In this document: positions 45,942 to 54,912 of the stretch, piece after piece
Numbering within the stretch: the stretch's first letter is position 1
How the letters are laid out: every line of letters starts with the position of its first letter
Source: a bacterium
GTDB lineage: Bacteria; CAIWAD01
Direction of reading: 5' to 3'
DNA: 64,000 nt
NCBI GenBank assembly: GCA_030685015.1
Contig: JAUXWS010000041.1
Span: 42,478 to 106,477, forward strand
The notes under the pieces: model-generated
The model's database searches: none
Told to the model about the DNA's origin: nothing
What the model saw: only the letters and a program-made list of their open reading frames with translations
Translations under genes and position numbers: made by a program

Positions 45942-48311
45942 ATGAACAAGATGTTTGGCCTCGCCGTCCTGGCGCTCGCCACCGCGGGCCTGGCGGCACA
46001 ACGGGTGCCGGTGGACGGTCGCTTCCCCCTTGTCGAGCGGCACCCGGGCAAGACGGCCTGGCAGTCCTTCAACGTGGACGCTCCTTCCATCGCGGCCGGG
46101 AAGGGCGACGGGAGCACTTTCGTGGATTGGCCCTACGGACAGATTGTCGTGGTGGGCACCAGCCGCTATGATCTCCAGCACAACGGCTCCTACGGCAAGA
46201 TGATCGCCGTCAGCGCCGACGGCGTCAGCCACGGCTCCTTCATGGGCGGCATCAATGTAACAACCGGTCGGCGCGTGAAGGCCTGGTGCGTGAATCCGAA
46301 CCTCACGGTGATTCCCGCCCTCAATGTGACGGCCATCCATTCCGGCTACACCACCCACGCCGTCATCAGCCCCAACCCGCCCAACGGACTGCCTCCCAAC
46401 ATCAGCGTGGTGGGCTTCCACGGCAGCGCCGGCTGCTGGTTCGGCTTTGACTTCGGGGACTGCTCGCTGGCCTTCGTCCTGTACCAGAACACGGAGAACG
46501 CGAACATTGTCTGGCCGCACATCGCCGTGGACTACCGGGACAAGGTGCACATGGTCTCCAGCGAAGCCGGGACGGTGACTCAAGGTGCTGTGTGGTACAA
46601 CGCCAGCAGCAACCTGTCCACCTGGGACGGCGCTTACGCCCAGGTCACCGGCGCCTGCGGCACGATCAGCGCCACCATGACCGCGGCCAAGCATGCCCCT
46701 GGCGCGGCCATCATTTTCGGCCCGGACGCCCTGGCCTCCCCTTCCGTCTATGACGACGCTCTCTTCGGCGCCGGCCAGTGGCACCACGACGTGTTGGTCT
46801 ACGAGGCGCGGGACGCCAACAACAACCTCTTCGCCCGCATCGCCCAGGGCAATCCGCTCAACATCACCAAGTACCACGATCCCGCCTCGACGGCTCCCTT
46901 CCGGGTGGGCGTCTTCGGCTACGCGGACATGGACGCCATCTACGACTCGGCGGAGACCCCCAACCTGCACGTCGCCTGGCCGACGCCCGTCACCTACGCG
47001 GACAGCCTGCTCTTCATCGACCTGGCGGACGACACCTATTACATGACCGAGTTCAGCCACGTGGACTACCACAGCGCCATCTGGCACTACAACGCCACCA
47101 CCGGCCAGTACGGCCACATCGCCGGTTGGCTGACCGCCGACGACGAGGCGGGCGACCTGCCCTATCCCTTCAGCGGCGTCTTCCGCATCAAGGAGGACCG
47201 CGTCCAGCTCGCCCACGACCCGGCCACCGGCCACCTCTATGCCCTGTGGAACGTCTACGACAAGAACGACCGGCGCGCCCCCGGTTCGGACAACAAGCGG
47301 ATGGCCAACGGCGAGCTCTTCATGGCCTGCTCCACCGACAACGGCCTGACCTGGGGCCCGCGCGTCAACATCACCCAGACCCCCAGCCCCGGCTGCGAGT
47401 CCCCCAACTGCTGGAGCGAGACCTACGGCTCCCTGGCCGAGGTGGTGGACAACGGCCACCTGCACCTCAGTTTCATGCTGGACCGGCACGCCGGCTCCTC
47501 CATTCGAAGCTCGGAGGCCCAAGACGGCTCCCTCGAGACGGAGAACAACATCTACTACATGCGCATCCCGGTGACGGATGTGCCGCCCCATGCAGGCACG
47601 CCCTGGAACGCGGCGGGCCACATCGGCCTCAGCCACTACAACAGCCACCGTGGCGCGGTGTGGACCAACGGCGCTCTGGACAGCGTCCTCTATTATGACC
47701 GTATCTGCGTCTTCAACGAGGGCAGCCAGGTCCGCCACCTCCAGCGCCTCACCATGTACCATGACGCACTGGATGTCTTCGGCACGGAGGACCTCTTTTT
47801 CACCTGGGAGGTGAAGCCGGGCGATCCGCTGGCGGACACGGAGTGGATCGTGGACCCCGCCAACGGCGACGATTGGAACGGCGCCCTGGCCCCCAACAGC
47901 ATCCTGCAGGTGCATCTGGGCGTCGGTCGCCAGGGCTTTCCGGTGCGTGAGCATGCCTTCAAGTTCGAGTTCGACGACGGCACCGTGCGCACTTACCGCT
48001 ACGAGTACTATGGTCCCAGTGGCCAAGGCTCACAGGTCGCCTTGATCGACCTGGACGACCTGGACTCCTACCCTCGGCAAGTGCTCTACGTGCGGCTGGA
48101 AGCCCCGCATGTCCGGATCGGCCCGCCGTCGGGCGGACAGGTCCTCCTTCATTGGGATGTGGTTCCAGAGGCCGATTGGTACGAGATCTGGTCGTCCTCG
48201 GACCAGGGCTCAAGCTGGCAGCGGGTGGCGACAACCACCTCAACGCAGTGGACAACAAGCACCGGGGGAAATCTGCAGACCTTGTTCAGAGTCCGCGCCG
48301 GGTCGGAGTGA
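45942..48311 (+). CDS. Large secreted protein, tandem paralog 1 (FN3-like C terminus)
   Basis: 789 residues with signal peptide (MNKMFGLAVLALATAGLAAQ) and AGGAGGG before the ATG. The body has sialidase/BNR-type phrases such as NIVWPHIAVDYRDKVHMVSS and CSTDNGLTWGPRVNITQTPS, suggesting a propeller of sequence-similar blades. The last ~80 residues (LEAPHVRIGPPSGGQVLLHW ... TLFRVRAG) are a fibronectin type III-like module in place of a sorting domain. The next gene is almost the same protein with a different end. Function unknown; probably surface-located or released. Confidence 0.75.
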   Translation: MNKMFGLAVLALATAGLAAQRVPVDGRFPLVERHPGKTAWQSFNVDAPSIAAGKGDGSTFVDWPYGQIVVVGTSRYDLQHNGSYGKMIAVSADGVSHGSFMGGINVTTGRRVKAWCVNPNLTVIPALNVTAIHSGYTTHAVISPNPPNGLPPNISVVGFHGSAGCWFGFDFGDCSLAFVLYQNTENANIVWPHIAVDYRDKVHMVSSEAGTVTQGAVWYNASSNLSTWDGAYAQVTGACGTISATMTAAKHAPGAAIIFGPDALASPSVYDDALFGAGQWHHDVLVYEARDANNNLFARIAQGNPLNITKYHDPASTAPFRVGVFGYADMDAIYDSAETPNLHVAWPTPVTYADSLLFIDLADDTYYMTEFSHVDYHSAIWHYNATTGQYGHIAGWLTADDEAGDLPYPFSGVFRIKEDRVQLAHDPATGHLYALWNVYDKNDRRAPGSDNKRMANGELFMACSTDNGLTWGPRVNITQTPSPGCESPNCWSETYGSLAEVVDNGHLHLSFMLDRHAGSSIRSSEAQDGSLETENNIYYMRIPVTDVPPHAGTPWNAAGHIGLSHYNSHRGAVWTNGALDSVLYYDRICVFNEGSQVRHLQRLTMYHDALDVFGTEDLFFTWEVKPGDPLADTEWIVDPANGDDWNGALAPNSILQVHLGVGRQGFPVREHAFKFEFDDGTVRTYRYEYYGPSGQGSQVALIDLDDLDSYPRQVLYVRLEAPHVRIGPPSGGQVLLHWDVVPEADWYEIWSSSDQGSSWQRVATTTSTQWTTSTGGNLQTLFRVRAGSE

Positions 48312-48576
48312 GGCCCTTCCTGCTTTGCCGCGAACGGTAGAAGGTGGGCCCGGATACGGCTGACGGAGAGTAGACGGAGGGTGGCGCTTCCGCCAAGCCT
48401 TGACCGGGCGAACTGGCATGTTGATTGCGATAAACTCCCCAGGGTCATGCCCCAGCTTGATTCGTGGCGGGTGAATCGCAACCTTTTACAAGGTGTTAAT
48501 GGAGAGAACTCCAGCCCCCGCCACTTCGGGAGCCGCTGAACACAATCGTCTAAACTCTAAAGGATGCGAGGCAAAC

Positions 48577-51030
48577 ATGCGCAAGACACTTGTATTCGCC
48601 TCCCTGGCACTGGGATCGGCCGCCCTGGCGGCACAACTGGTGCCGGTGGACGGGCGTTTCCCCCTCAGCGAGCGGCACCCGGGCAAGACGGCCTGGCAGT
48701 CCTTCAATGTGGACGCCCCCTCCGTCGCGGCCCAGAAGGGCGACGGGAGCACCTTCGTGGATTGGCCCTACGGACAAAATGTCGTGGTGGGCACCAGCCG
48801 CTATGACTACCAGCACAACGGGTCCTACGGCAAGATGATCGCCGTCAGCACCGACGGCGTCAGCCACGGCTCCTTCATGGGCGGCATCAACGTGTCCACC
48901 GGCCGCCGTGTGCGGGCCTGGTGCGTGAATCCCAATCTCACCGTCGTCCCCGCCGCCGATGTGATGTCCACCCATGCCGGTTACACGACCCACGCCGTCG
49001 CCAGCGCCAACCCGTCCAACGGGATGGCCCCCAACACCGGTGTGGTGGGCTTCCACAGCGGCGCCGGCTCCTGGTTCGGCATGGACTTCGGGGACTGCTC
49101 GCTGGCCTTCAACCTGCTCCAGAACACGGAGAACGCGGACATCCTGTGGCCGCACATCGCCGTGGACTACAACGACAAAGTCCATATGGTGAGCAGCGAC
49201 TCGCGCATCACGGGCGCCTACGTCGACGCCGTGTGGTACAACGCCAGCACGAGCAGCGCCTCCTGGGATGGCACCTATGTCCTGGTCACCAACGCCAGCA
49301 ACACGCTGAGCGCCACCATGACCGCGGCCAAGAATGCGCCGGGGGCGGCCGTCGTTTTCGGACCTGACGCTCCGGCCACGCCCTCCATTTTCTACGACGC
49401 CAGCTACGGCGCCGGCCAGTGGCACCATGACGTGATGGTCTACGAGGCGCGTGACGCGAGCAACAATGTCTTCGCCCGCATCGCCCAGGGCAATCCGCTC
49501 AACATCACCAAGTACCATGATCCCGCCTCGACGGCCCCCTTCCGGGTGGGCGTGTTCGGCTACGCGGACATGGACGCCATCTACGACACGGCGGAGACGC
49601 CCAACCTGCACGTGGCCTGGCCGACGCCCGTGTCTTATGCGGACAGCCTGCTCTTCATCGACCTGGCGGACGACACCTATTACATGACCGAGTTCAGCCA
49701 TGTGGACTACCACAGCTCCATCTGGCACTACAACGCCACCACGGGCCAGTTCGGCCACATTGCCGGCTGGCTGACCGCCGACGACGAGGCGGGCGACCTG
49801 CCCTATCCCTTCAGCGGCGTCTTCCGCATCAAGGAGGACCGCGTCCAGCTGGCCCACGACCCGGCCACCGGTTACCTCTACGCCCTGTGGAACGCCTACG
49901 ACAAGAACGACCGGCGCGCCCCCGGTTCGGACAACAAGCGGATGGCCAACGGTGAGTTCTTCATGGCCTGCTCCGCCGACAATGGCCTGACCTGGGGCCC
50001 GCGCGTCAACATCACCCAGACGCCCAGCCCCGGCTGCGAGTCCCCCAACTGCTGGAGCGAGACCTTCGGCTCCCTGGCCGAGGTGGTGGACAACGGCTAC
50101 CTGCACCTCAGCTTCATGCTGGACCTGCACGCCGGCGCCTCCATCCGCAACTCGAACGACAACGACGGCTCCATCGAGACGGAGAACAACATCTACTACA
50201 TGCGCATCCCGGTGACGGACGTGCCGCCCCATACAGGCACGCCCTGGAACGCCGAGGGCCACATCGGCCTCAGCCACTACAACAGCCACCGCGGCGTGTA
50301 TTGGACCAACGGGGCCCTGGACAGCGTCCTCTATTATGACCGTATCTGTGTCTTCAACGAGGGCAGCCAGGTCCGCCACCTCCAGCGTCTCACCATGTAT
50401 CATGACATGCTGGACGTCTTCGGCACCGCCGACCTCTTCTTCACCTGGGAGGTGAAGCCGGGCGATCCGCTGGCGAACACGGAGTGGATCGTGGACCCGG
50501 CCGACTGCGACGAGTGGAACGGCGCCATGGCTCCCCAAAGCATCCTGCAGGTGCATCTGGGCGTCGGCCGCCAGGGGTTCCCGGTGAGGCAGCACGCCTT
50601 CAAGTTCGAGTTCGATGACGGCACCACCCGCCTCTACCGCTACGAGTACTATGGCCCCAACGCCGAAGGCTCACTGGTCGAGCTGATCGACCTCGAGAAC
50701 CTGGCCCAGTACGAGAGCCAGATCATTTACGAGTGCACCTCGGACTTGGCGGAGCCGGTGGCCCCCGCCTCCTTCGCCCTGGCCCAGAACGTGCCCAACC
50801 CCTTCAATCCGGCGACGGAGATCAGCTTCACGCTGGAGAAGGCCGGACAGGCCAGCCTGAAGGTGCACAACCTGCGCGGCGAGACGGTGGCGACGCTGGT
50901 CAACGGCCAGCTGGGCGCCGGCCGCCATGCCGTGAGCTTCGACGGCAGCCAGCTCTCCAGCGGCGTGTACTTCTACACCCTGGAGGCCGCCGGTACGAGC
51001 GAGACGCGGAAGATGCTGCTGACCAAGTAG
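48577..51030 (+). CDS. Large secreted protein, tandem paralog 2 (FlgD-type sorting domain)
   Basis: 817 residues. The signal peptide and first ~735 residues follow paralog 1 closely, with long identical runs such as ARIAQGNPLNITKYHDPAST. The end differs: after YECTSDLAEPVAPASFALAQ comes NVPNPFNPATEISFTLEKAG and SSGVYFYTLEAAGTSETRKM, a FlgD-like domain used for type IX-like sorting in FCB bacteria. A 265-bp intergenic region with its own leader precedes it, and a strong terminator follows. BNR-like phrases are kept, so the two are likely propeller proteins with different anchoring. Confidence 0.8.
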   Translation: MRKTLVFASLALGSAALAAQLVPVDGRFPLSERHPGKTAWQSFNVDAPSVAAQKGDGSTFVDWPYGQNVVVGTSRYDYQHNGSYGKMIAVSTDGVSHGSFMGGINVSTGRRVRAWCVNPNLTVVPAADVMSTHAGYTTHAVASANPSNGMAPNTGVVGFHSGAGSWFGMDFGDCSLAFNLLQNTENADILWPHIAVDYNDKVHMVSSDSRITGAYVDAVWYNASTSSASWDGTYVLVTNASNTLSATMTAAKNAPGAAVVFGPDAPATPSIFYDASYGAGQWHHDVMVYEARDASNNVFARIAQGNPLNITKYHDPASTAPFRVGVFGYADMDAIYDTAETPNLHVAWPTPVSYADSLLFIDLADDTYYMTEFSHVDYHSSIWHYNATTGQFGHIAGWLTADDEAGDLPYPFSGVFRIKEDRVQLAHDPATGYLYALWNAYDKNDRRAPGSDNKRMANGEFFMACSADNGLTWGPRVNITQTPSPGCESPNCWSETFGSLAEVVDNGYLHLSFMLDLHAGASIRNSNDNDGSIETENNIYYMRIPVTDVPPHTGTPWNAEGHIGLSHYNSHRGVYWTNGALDSVLYYDRICVFNEGSQVRHLQRLTMYHDMLDVFGTADLFFTWEVKPGDPLANTEWIVDPADCDEWNGAMAPQSILQVHLGVGRQGFPVRQHAFKFEFDDGTTRLYRYEYYGPNAEGSLVELIDLENLAQYESQIIYECTSDLAEPVAPASFALAQNVPNPFNPATEISFTLEKAGQASLKVHNLRGETVATLVNGQLGAGRHAVSFDGSQLSSGVYFYTLEAAGTSETRKMLLTK

Positions 51031-51051
51031 GCAGCGCCCCAGACAGCGTAC

Positions 51052-51085
51052 AGCGCCCCCGGTCCCCGATCGGGGGCGCTTTTCT
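51052..51085 (+). terminator. Rho-independent terminator
   Basis: AGCGCCCCCG pairs with CGGGGGCGCT across a 9-base loop and is followed by TTTTCTT. It ends the paralog 2 transcript ahead of obg. Confidence 0.85.
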
Positions 51086-51127
51086 TGACAGGCCGCTGGC
51101 GAGCGGGCCGGTGGCGGGAGGAGGTCC

Positions 51128-52252
51128 ATGTTCATCGATCATGTGCGGATCATCGTGCGCAGCGGCAGCGGAGGTGACGGCTGCGTCAGCCTGCACCGCG
51201 CCAAGTACCTGCCCAAGGGCGGGCCGGACGGCGGCGACGGCGGCCGCGGCGGCGACGTGGTGGTGGAGGTGGACGAAGGCCGCATGAACCTGCTGGATTT
51301 CAAGTGGAGCCGCACCTTCGAGGCGGAGAACGGCAAGCCGGGGTCCGGCCGCCTGCGGCGGGGCCGGGGCGGGCGGGACATCGTCATCCACGTGCCGCCC
51401 GGCACCCAGGTGCGCAACGCGGCCACGGGCGCCCTGCTCCTGGACATGACAACGCCGGGCCAGAGCGAGGTTCTGCTCAACGGCGGCCACGGCGGCAAGG
51501 GCAACGCCCGCTTCAAATCCGCCACCCAGCAGACGCCACGCCATGCCACGCCGGGCGGCCCGGGTCAGGAGCTGGAGATCGAGCTGGAGTTGAAGATCCT
51601 GGCCGACGTCGGCCTGGTGGGCTTCCCCAACGCAGGCAAATCCACCCTGCTGGCCGCCCTCAGCGCGGCGCGGCCCAAGGTGGCGGACTATCCCTTCACC
51701 ACCCTGGTGCCCAACATCGGCATCGTGCCTTACGCCGAGTACAAGTCCTTCGCCCTGGCGGACATCCCCGGCCTGATCGAGGGCGCCCACGAGGGCCGTG
51801 GCCTGGGCCACCAGTTCCTGCGCCACGTGGAGCGCTGCCGCCTGCTCATCTATCTGGTGGATGTGAGCGCCGAGGATCCGACTGATCAATTGCGCGTCCT
51901 GCGCGAGGAACTGGCCCGCTACTCGCCGGAACTGGCAGCGCGCCCCTCCCTCGTCGTGCTCAACAAATGCGACGTGACCACGCCCAGCCGCCGGCGCCTC
52001 AAGCTGGACTACGACCTGCTGGTCAGCGCCGCCACCGGCACCCGTCTCAAGTCCCTCACCCGGCGGGTGGGCACCCTGCTCGAAGAACAGGAGGCGCGCC
52101 AGCCGCGCCAGCTCTTCCGACCGCGCCGGGAGGAGAATCCCCCACCCGCGGCGGAGCCGGCTCAGCATCCCGACCAAGCGGCCACGGAGCGCTGGCGCAC
52201 GCCGCCGGAGGATCCTGAGGACACGGCCCGCCGTCGCCGCAAGCGCAAGTGA
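51128..52252 (+). CDS. obg: GTPase Obg/CgtA
   Basis: 374 residues. The glycine-rich Obg fold (SGGDGCVSLHRAKYLPKGGP, GGDGGRGGDVVVEVDEG) occupies 1-158, then the G domain with GFPNAGKSTLLAALS, ADIPGLIEGAHEGRGLG, NKCDVTT. The C-terminal extension is charged and disordered. Obg acts in ribosome maturation and stringent control. GGGAGGAGG stands before the ATG. No rpmA/rplU upstream, which is unusual but not rare. Confidence 0.96.
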   Translation: MFIDHVRIIVRSGSGGDGCVSLHRAKYLPKGGPDGGDGGRGGDVVVEVDEGRMNLLDFKWSRTFEAENGKPGSGRLRRGRGGRDIVIHVPPGTQVRNAATGALLLDMTTPGQSEVLLNGGHGGKGNARFKSATQQTPRHATPGGPGQELEIELELKILADVGLVGFPNAGKSTLLAALSAARPKVADYPFTTLVPNIGIVPYAEYKSFALADIPGLIEGAHEGRGLGHQFLRHVERCRLLIYLVDVSAEDPTDQLRVLREELARYSPELAARPSLVVLNKCDVTTPSRRRLKLDYDLLVSAATGTRLKSLTRRVGTLLEEQEARQPRQLFRPRREENPPPAAEPAQHPDQAATERWRTPPEDPEDTARRRRKRK

Positions 52253-52283
52253 CACGAAGGGATCTTGGAAGACGGAGAGGTGG

Positions 52284-52802
52284 ATGGAACTGGTCTACTA
52301 TGCGGCGGCCAGCCTGGACGGCCACATCGCCACCCCGGAGGGCGGGGTGGACTGGCTGTCCCCCTACGAGGGCGGGCAGGACGATTACGGTTACGGCGAC
52401 TTCTACGCCTCGGTGGACTGCCTGGTGATGGGCGGTCGCACCTACCGGCACGCCCTCGGCCTGGGACCCTGGCTCTGGAAGGACAAGGCCACGAGGGTCT
52501 TCACCCGGCAGGCGCTCCATGCGCCACCGCCCGGCGTGGCGGCGGCGCAGGGTTCACCCGGGGAGGTGCTGGCCCACCTTGGGCAGGAGGATCACCACCG
52601 GGCCTGGCTGGTGGGCGGCGGCGAGTTGGCGGCGGCCTGTCTGGCCGAGGGGCTGATCACCGAGCTGATCCTCACCACCGTGCCCGTGGTCCTGGGTGGC
52701 GGCATTCCCCTCTTCGGCGGTGCGGCGGCCGGCGGCCTGGAGCTGGTGTCCAGCCGCGTGCTCGGCCAGGGCCTGGTGCAGAACCGCTATCGCTTCGTGT
52801 GA
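52284..52802 (+). CDS. RibD C-terminal/dihydrofolate reductase-like protein
   Basis: 172 residues. ELVYYAAASLDGHIATPEGG, DCLVMGGRTYRHAL and HRAWLVGGGELAAACL are the landmarks of the RibD_C/DHFR-like fold. Such stand-alone proteins are NADPH-dependent reductases with unknown substrates; similar ones are called YyaP/YwjB in Bacillus. It starts 31 bp after obg and is closed by a terminator. Confidence 0.88.
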   Translation: MELVYYAAASLDGHIATPEGGVDWLSPYEGGQDDYGYGDFYASVDCLVMGGRTYRHALGLGPWLWKDKATRVFTRQALHAPPPGVAAAQGSPGEVLAHLGQEDHHRAWLVGGGELAAACLAEGLITELILTTVPVVLGGGIPLFGGAAAGGLELVSSRVLGQGLVQNRYRFV

Positions 52803-52844
52803 CAGGACCCGCGCCGTCCCGGCCCTGGAGCCTGCGCGCAACAA

Positions 52845-52877
52845 AGCCCCGACGCCAGACACGCCGGGGCTCCTTTT
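52845..52877 (+). terminator. Rho-independent terminator
   Basis: AGCCCCGACG and CGCCGGGGCT form a mostly paired stem followed by CCTTTTC. It ends the obg operon. Confidence 0.75.
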
Positions 52878-53082
52878 CTCGAGTAGGGGTTCCGTCCAGC
52901 GTGCAGCCTGGCGGACATGGTCGCTTCGCGGTCTTCATCGCACCACCGGGCGCTGGCCTCCGGCCAGGCGGTCCGGCATTCGCGCAGCCTTCTTGCACAT
53001 GCCGCCAGCATGCGCGGCGAAAGCTCCGAAGCACCGGCCTCGACCTGGGCGCCAACCCTATCGACAGCCCTGGGACCAGCGG

Positions 53083-53538
53083 CTAGAAGGGCAGGTCCTC
53101 GTCGTCGGCCATGGCGTCCACCGGGGCCTTTCCGGCCGGCAGGTTGCTCTCGATGCCGGGGGCCGGGCGCTCCTGGCTGGTGGTGCGGTCCACGTTGTCC
53201 CCGCCGCGGTCGGAGCGGCTGTCCAGCATCTGGAAGTTGTCACCCAGGATCTCAGTGGTGTAGACCTTCTGGCCTTCCTTGTTCTCGTAGCTGTCGTAGT
53301 GGATCTTCCCTTCCAGGTAAATGAGCGATCCCTTGCGCAGGTAGTCGCGGGCGATCTCCGCCGGACGGCGGAACAGCACGATGCGGTGCCACTCCGTCTT
53401 CGATGTCAGCTCGCCGTTCTCGTTCTTGCGCCGCTCATCGGTGGCCAGGGAGAAGTGGGCCACGGCAATGCCGGTGGGCGTGGTGCGGAATTCGGGATCC
53501 TTCCCCAGGCGCCCGATCAGCATGACCTTGTTAACCAT
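53083..53538 (-). CDS. ssb: Single-stranded DNA-binding protein
   Basis: 151 residues. The OB fold starts MVNKVMLIGRLGKDPEFR and includes TSKTEWHRIVLFRRPAEIA and KGSLIYLEGKIHYDSYENKE. The C-terminal tip is DDEDLPF, the protein-interaction peptide of SSB. GGAGG precedes the ATG. It coats single-stranded DNA in replication and repair. It stands alone, not beside rpsF/rpsR. The 211 bases upstream (53539-53749) show no gene. Confidence 0.97.
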   Translation of the reverse strand: MVNKVMLIGRLGKDPEFRTTPTGIAVAHFSLATDERRKNENGELTSKTEWHRIVLFRRPAEIARDYLRKGSLIYLEGKIHYDSYENKEGQKVYTTEILGDNFQMLDSRSDRGGDNVDRTTSQERPAPGIESNLPAGKAPVDAMADDEDLPF

Positions 53539-53749
53539 GTTCGTCCTCCATTCGTGTGGTTGATACGGACGCCGGTGACGGACCGGCGCAGTCAGGCCCG
53601 CCCAACGCCCGGGGCCGGCCATCGGTTTCCAACGAGGGCCTCTGATTCACCCTTGAGTCGAACCCTGTCCCGATTCGCGCACGGTCGGGGTCGCGGCGGC
53701 TGATGGGGATCGTGCCTGTCCTCCCCCTGGAACATAAGGAAGGTGACGC

Positions 53750-54496
53750 TCAGCCGGGCTTGTGCCCCCAGCGCAGGTGGAGGGGCCAGCGCACCAGGCG
53801 GCGCTCCTCCCGCGGCCAGTGGGCGGACAGCTCTTCGGCGCATTCCGCCAGGGGATCCCCCGCCCCGCCCCGCCGCGCCCGGCGCAGAGCCGACCAGGTG
53901 CCCAGATAGCCCAGGTAGTCCGCCCGGTCCAGCTCCCCTTCCATGGTCCAGCTTTCGGTCGGCAGGTCGGGGTAAGGGAAAGGCAGGCCGCGGTAGCCCT
54001 CGTCCACCCAACGCCGCTCCGGCGGCCACCAGGGATCCAGCCGCCGGTGGAGATCGCGCACCAGGCCATCCACTTCGGCATCCACGATGGCCAGCCCATA
54101 GGCCCAAACCGCCAGTAGCCCGCCCGGCCTCAGCGCCCGGTCCGCCTCCTGGTGGAAGCGCCCGTGGTCGAACCAGTGGGCGGCCTGGGCGGCGCAGACG
54201 AGGTCCGCCGCGCCATCGGCCAAACCCGACTCATCCTCCCGGCCCAGCTGGTAATCAACCCGGGGGTGGGACAAGGCTTGGCGCAGCTGGTCGGCACTGG
54301 CGTCGGTGGCGCGCACCCGCTCGAAATGCGCGGCCAACAGGAGGGCGGCCTGGCCGTTGCCTGTCCCCACGTCCCAGGCCAGGCGGTGGTCCGGGGCGGA
54401 CTGGGCCAGGCGCCGGATGAAGGACGCGGGGTAGCTCGGGCGGTAGGCGGAGTAGTCCGGGGCGTGGCCGGAGAAATGGTCGGCGAACTCCTTCAC
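53750..54496 (-). CDS. SAM-dependent methyltransferase, class I
   Basis: 248 residues. DHFSGHAPDYSAYRPSYPAS is a characteristic start of a methyltransferase-11 group; the SAM site is AWDVGTGNGQAALLLAAHF, with the acidic strand end ATDASADQL and AAQAAHWFDHGRFHQEADRA. Related proteins are annotated as trans-aconitate- or ubiquinone-type methyltransferases; substrate unknown. The GTG start overlaps the stop of the VanZ-like gene (GTGA). Confidence 0.88.
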   Translation of the reverse strand: MKEFADHFSGHAPDYSAYRPSYPASFIRRLAQSAPDHRLAWDVGTGNGQAALLLAAHFERVRATDASADQLRQALSHPRVDYQLGREDESGLADGAADLVCAAQAAHWFDHGRFHQEADRALRPGGLLAVWAYGLAIVDAEVDGLVRDLHRRLDPWWPPERRWVDEGYRGLPFPYPDLPTESWTMEGELDRADYLGYLGTWSALRRARRGGAGDPLAECAEELSAHWPREERRLVRWPLHLRWGHKPG

Positions 54497-54912
54497 GGGC
54501 GGGCGTCGCGGCGCTCCACGGCCCGGACCAGGGCGACGGCCAGCAGCAGGCCGGCCACATCGGCCAGCCAGTCCCACAGGCTGCAGTCACGGCCCACGAA
54601 GAGCTGGTGGACTTCATCGGTCAGCGCCCAGAGCGCCCCCGGCAGCACCACGCCCAGCAGCAGGGCGGACAGGGCGGAGCCGGTCCGTGCCTGGATGCGC
54701 GGCAGCCAGCGGCGCCGCCCCACCAGCCAGAGGGCCGATCCCAGCCCCAGGTATTCCAGCAGGTGGAGCAGCTTGTCGTAGCTGAAGATGCCCAGATCAG
54801 GGAACTCGGCAGGAGGGATGGAGCTGCCCAGCCAGATGGCGGCCAGCACCAGCCCCAGGGCGCACCACTCCGCCCACGGCGGCATGCGGTCGAGGCGGGC
54901 GGCCAGGCTCAT
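54493..54912 (-). CDS. VanZ family membrane protein
   Basis: 139 residues, four membrane segments. SYDKLLHLLEYLGLGSALWL, WALTDEVHQLFVGRDCSLWDWLAD (cited in two parts) and LGSSIPPAEFP match VanZ-like proteins, in which conserved Asp, His and Glu line the membrane face. Function is undefined; some members affect teicoplanin resistance. The start overlaps the nnrE/D stop (ATGA) and the stop overlaps the methyltransferase start. Confidence 0.85.
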   Translation of the reverse strand: MSLAARLDRMPPWAEWCALGLVLAAIWLGSSIPPAEFPDLGIFSYDKLLHLLEYLGLGSALWLVGRRRWLPRIQARTGSALSALLLGVVLPGALWALTDEVHQLFVGRDCSLWDWLADVAGLLLAVALVRAVERRDARP

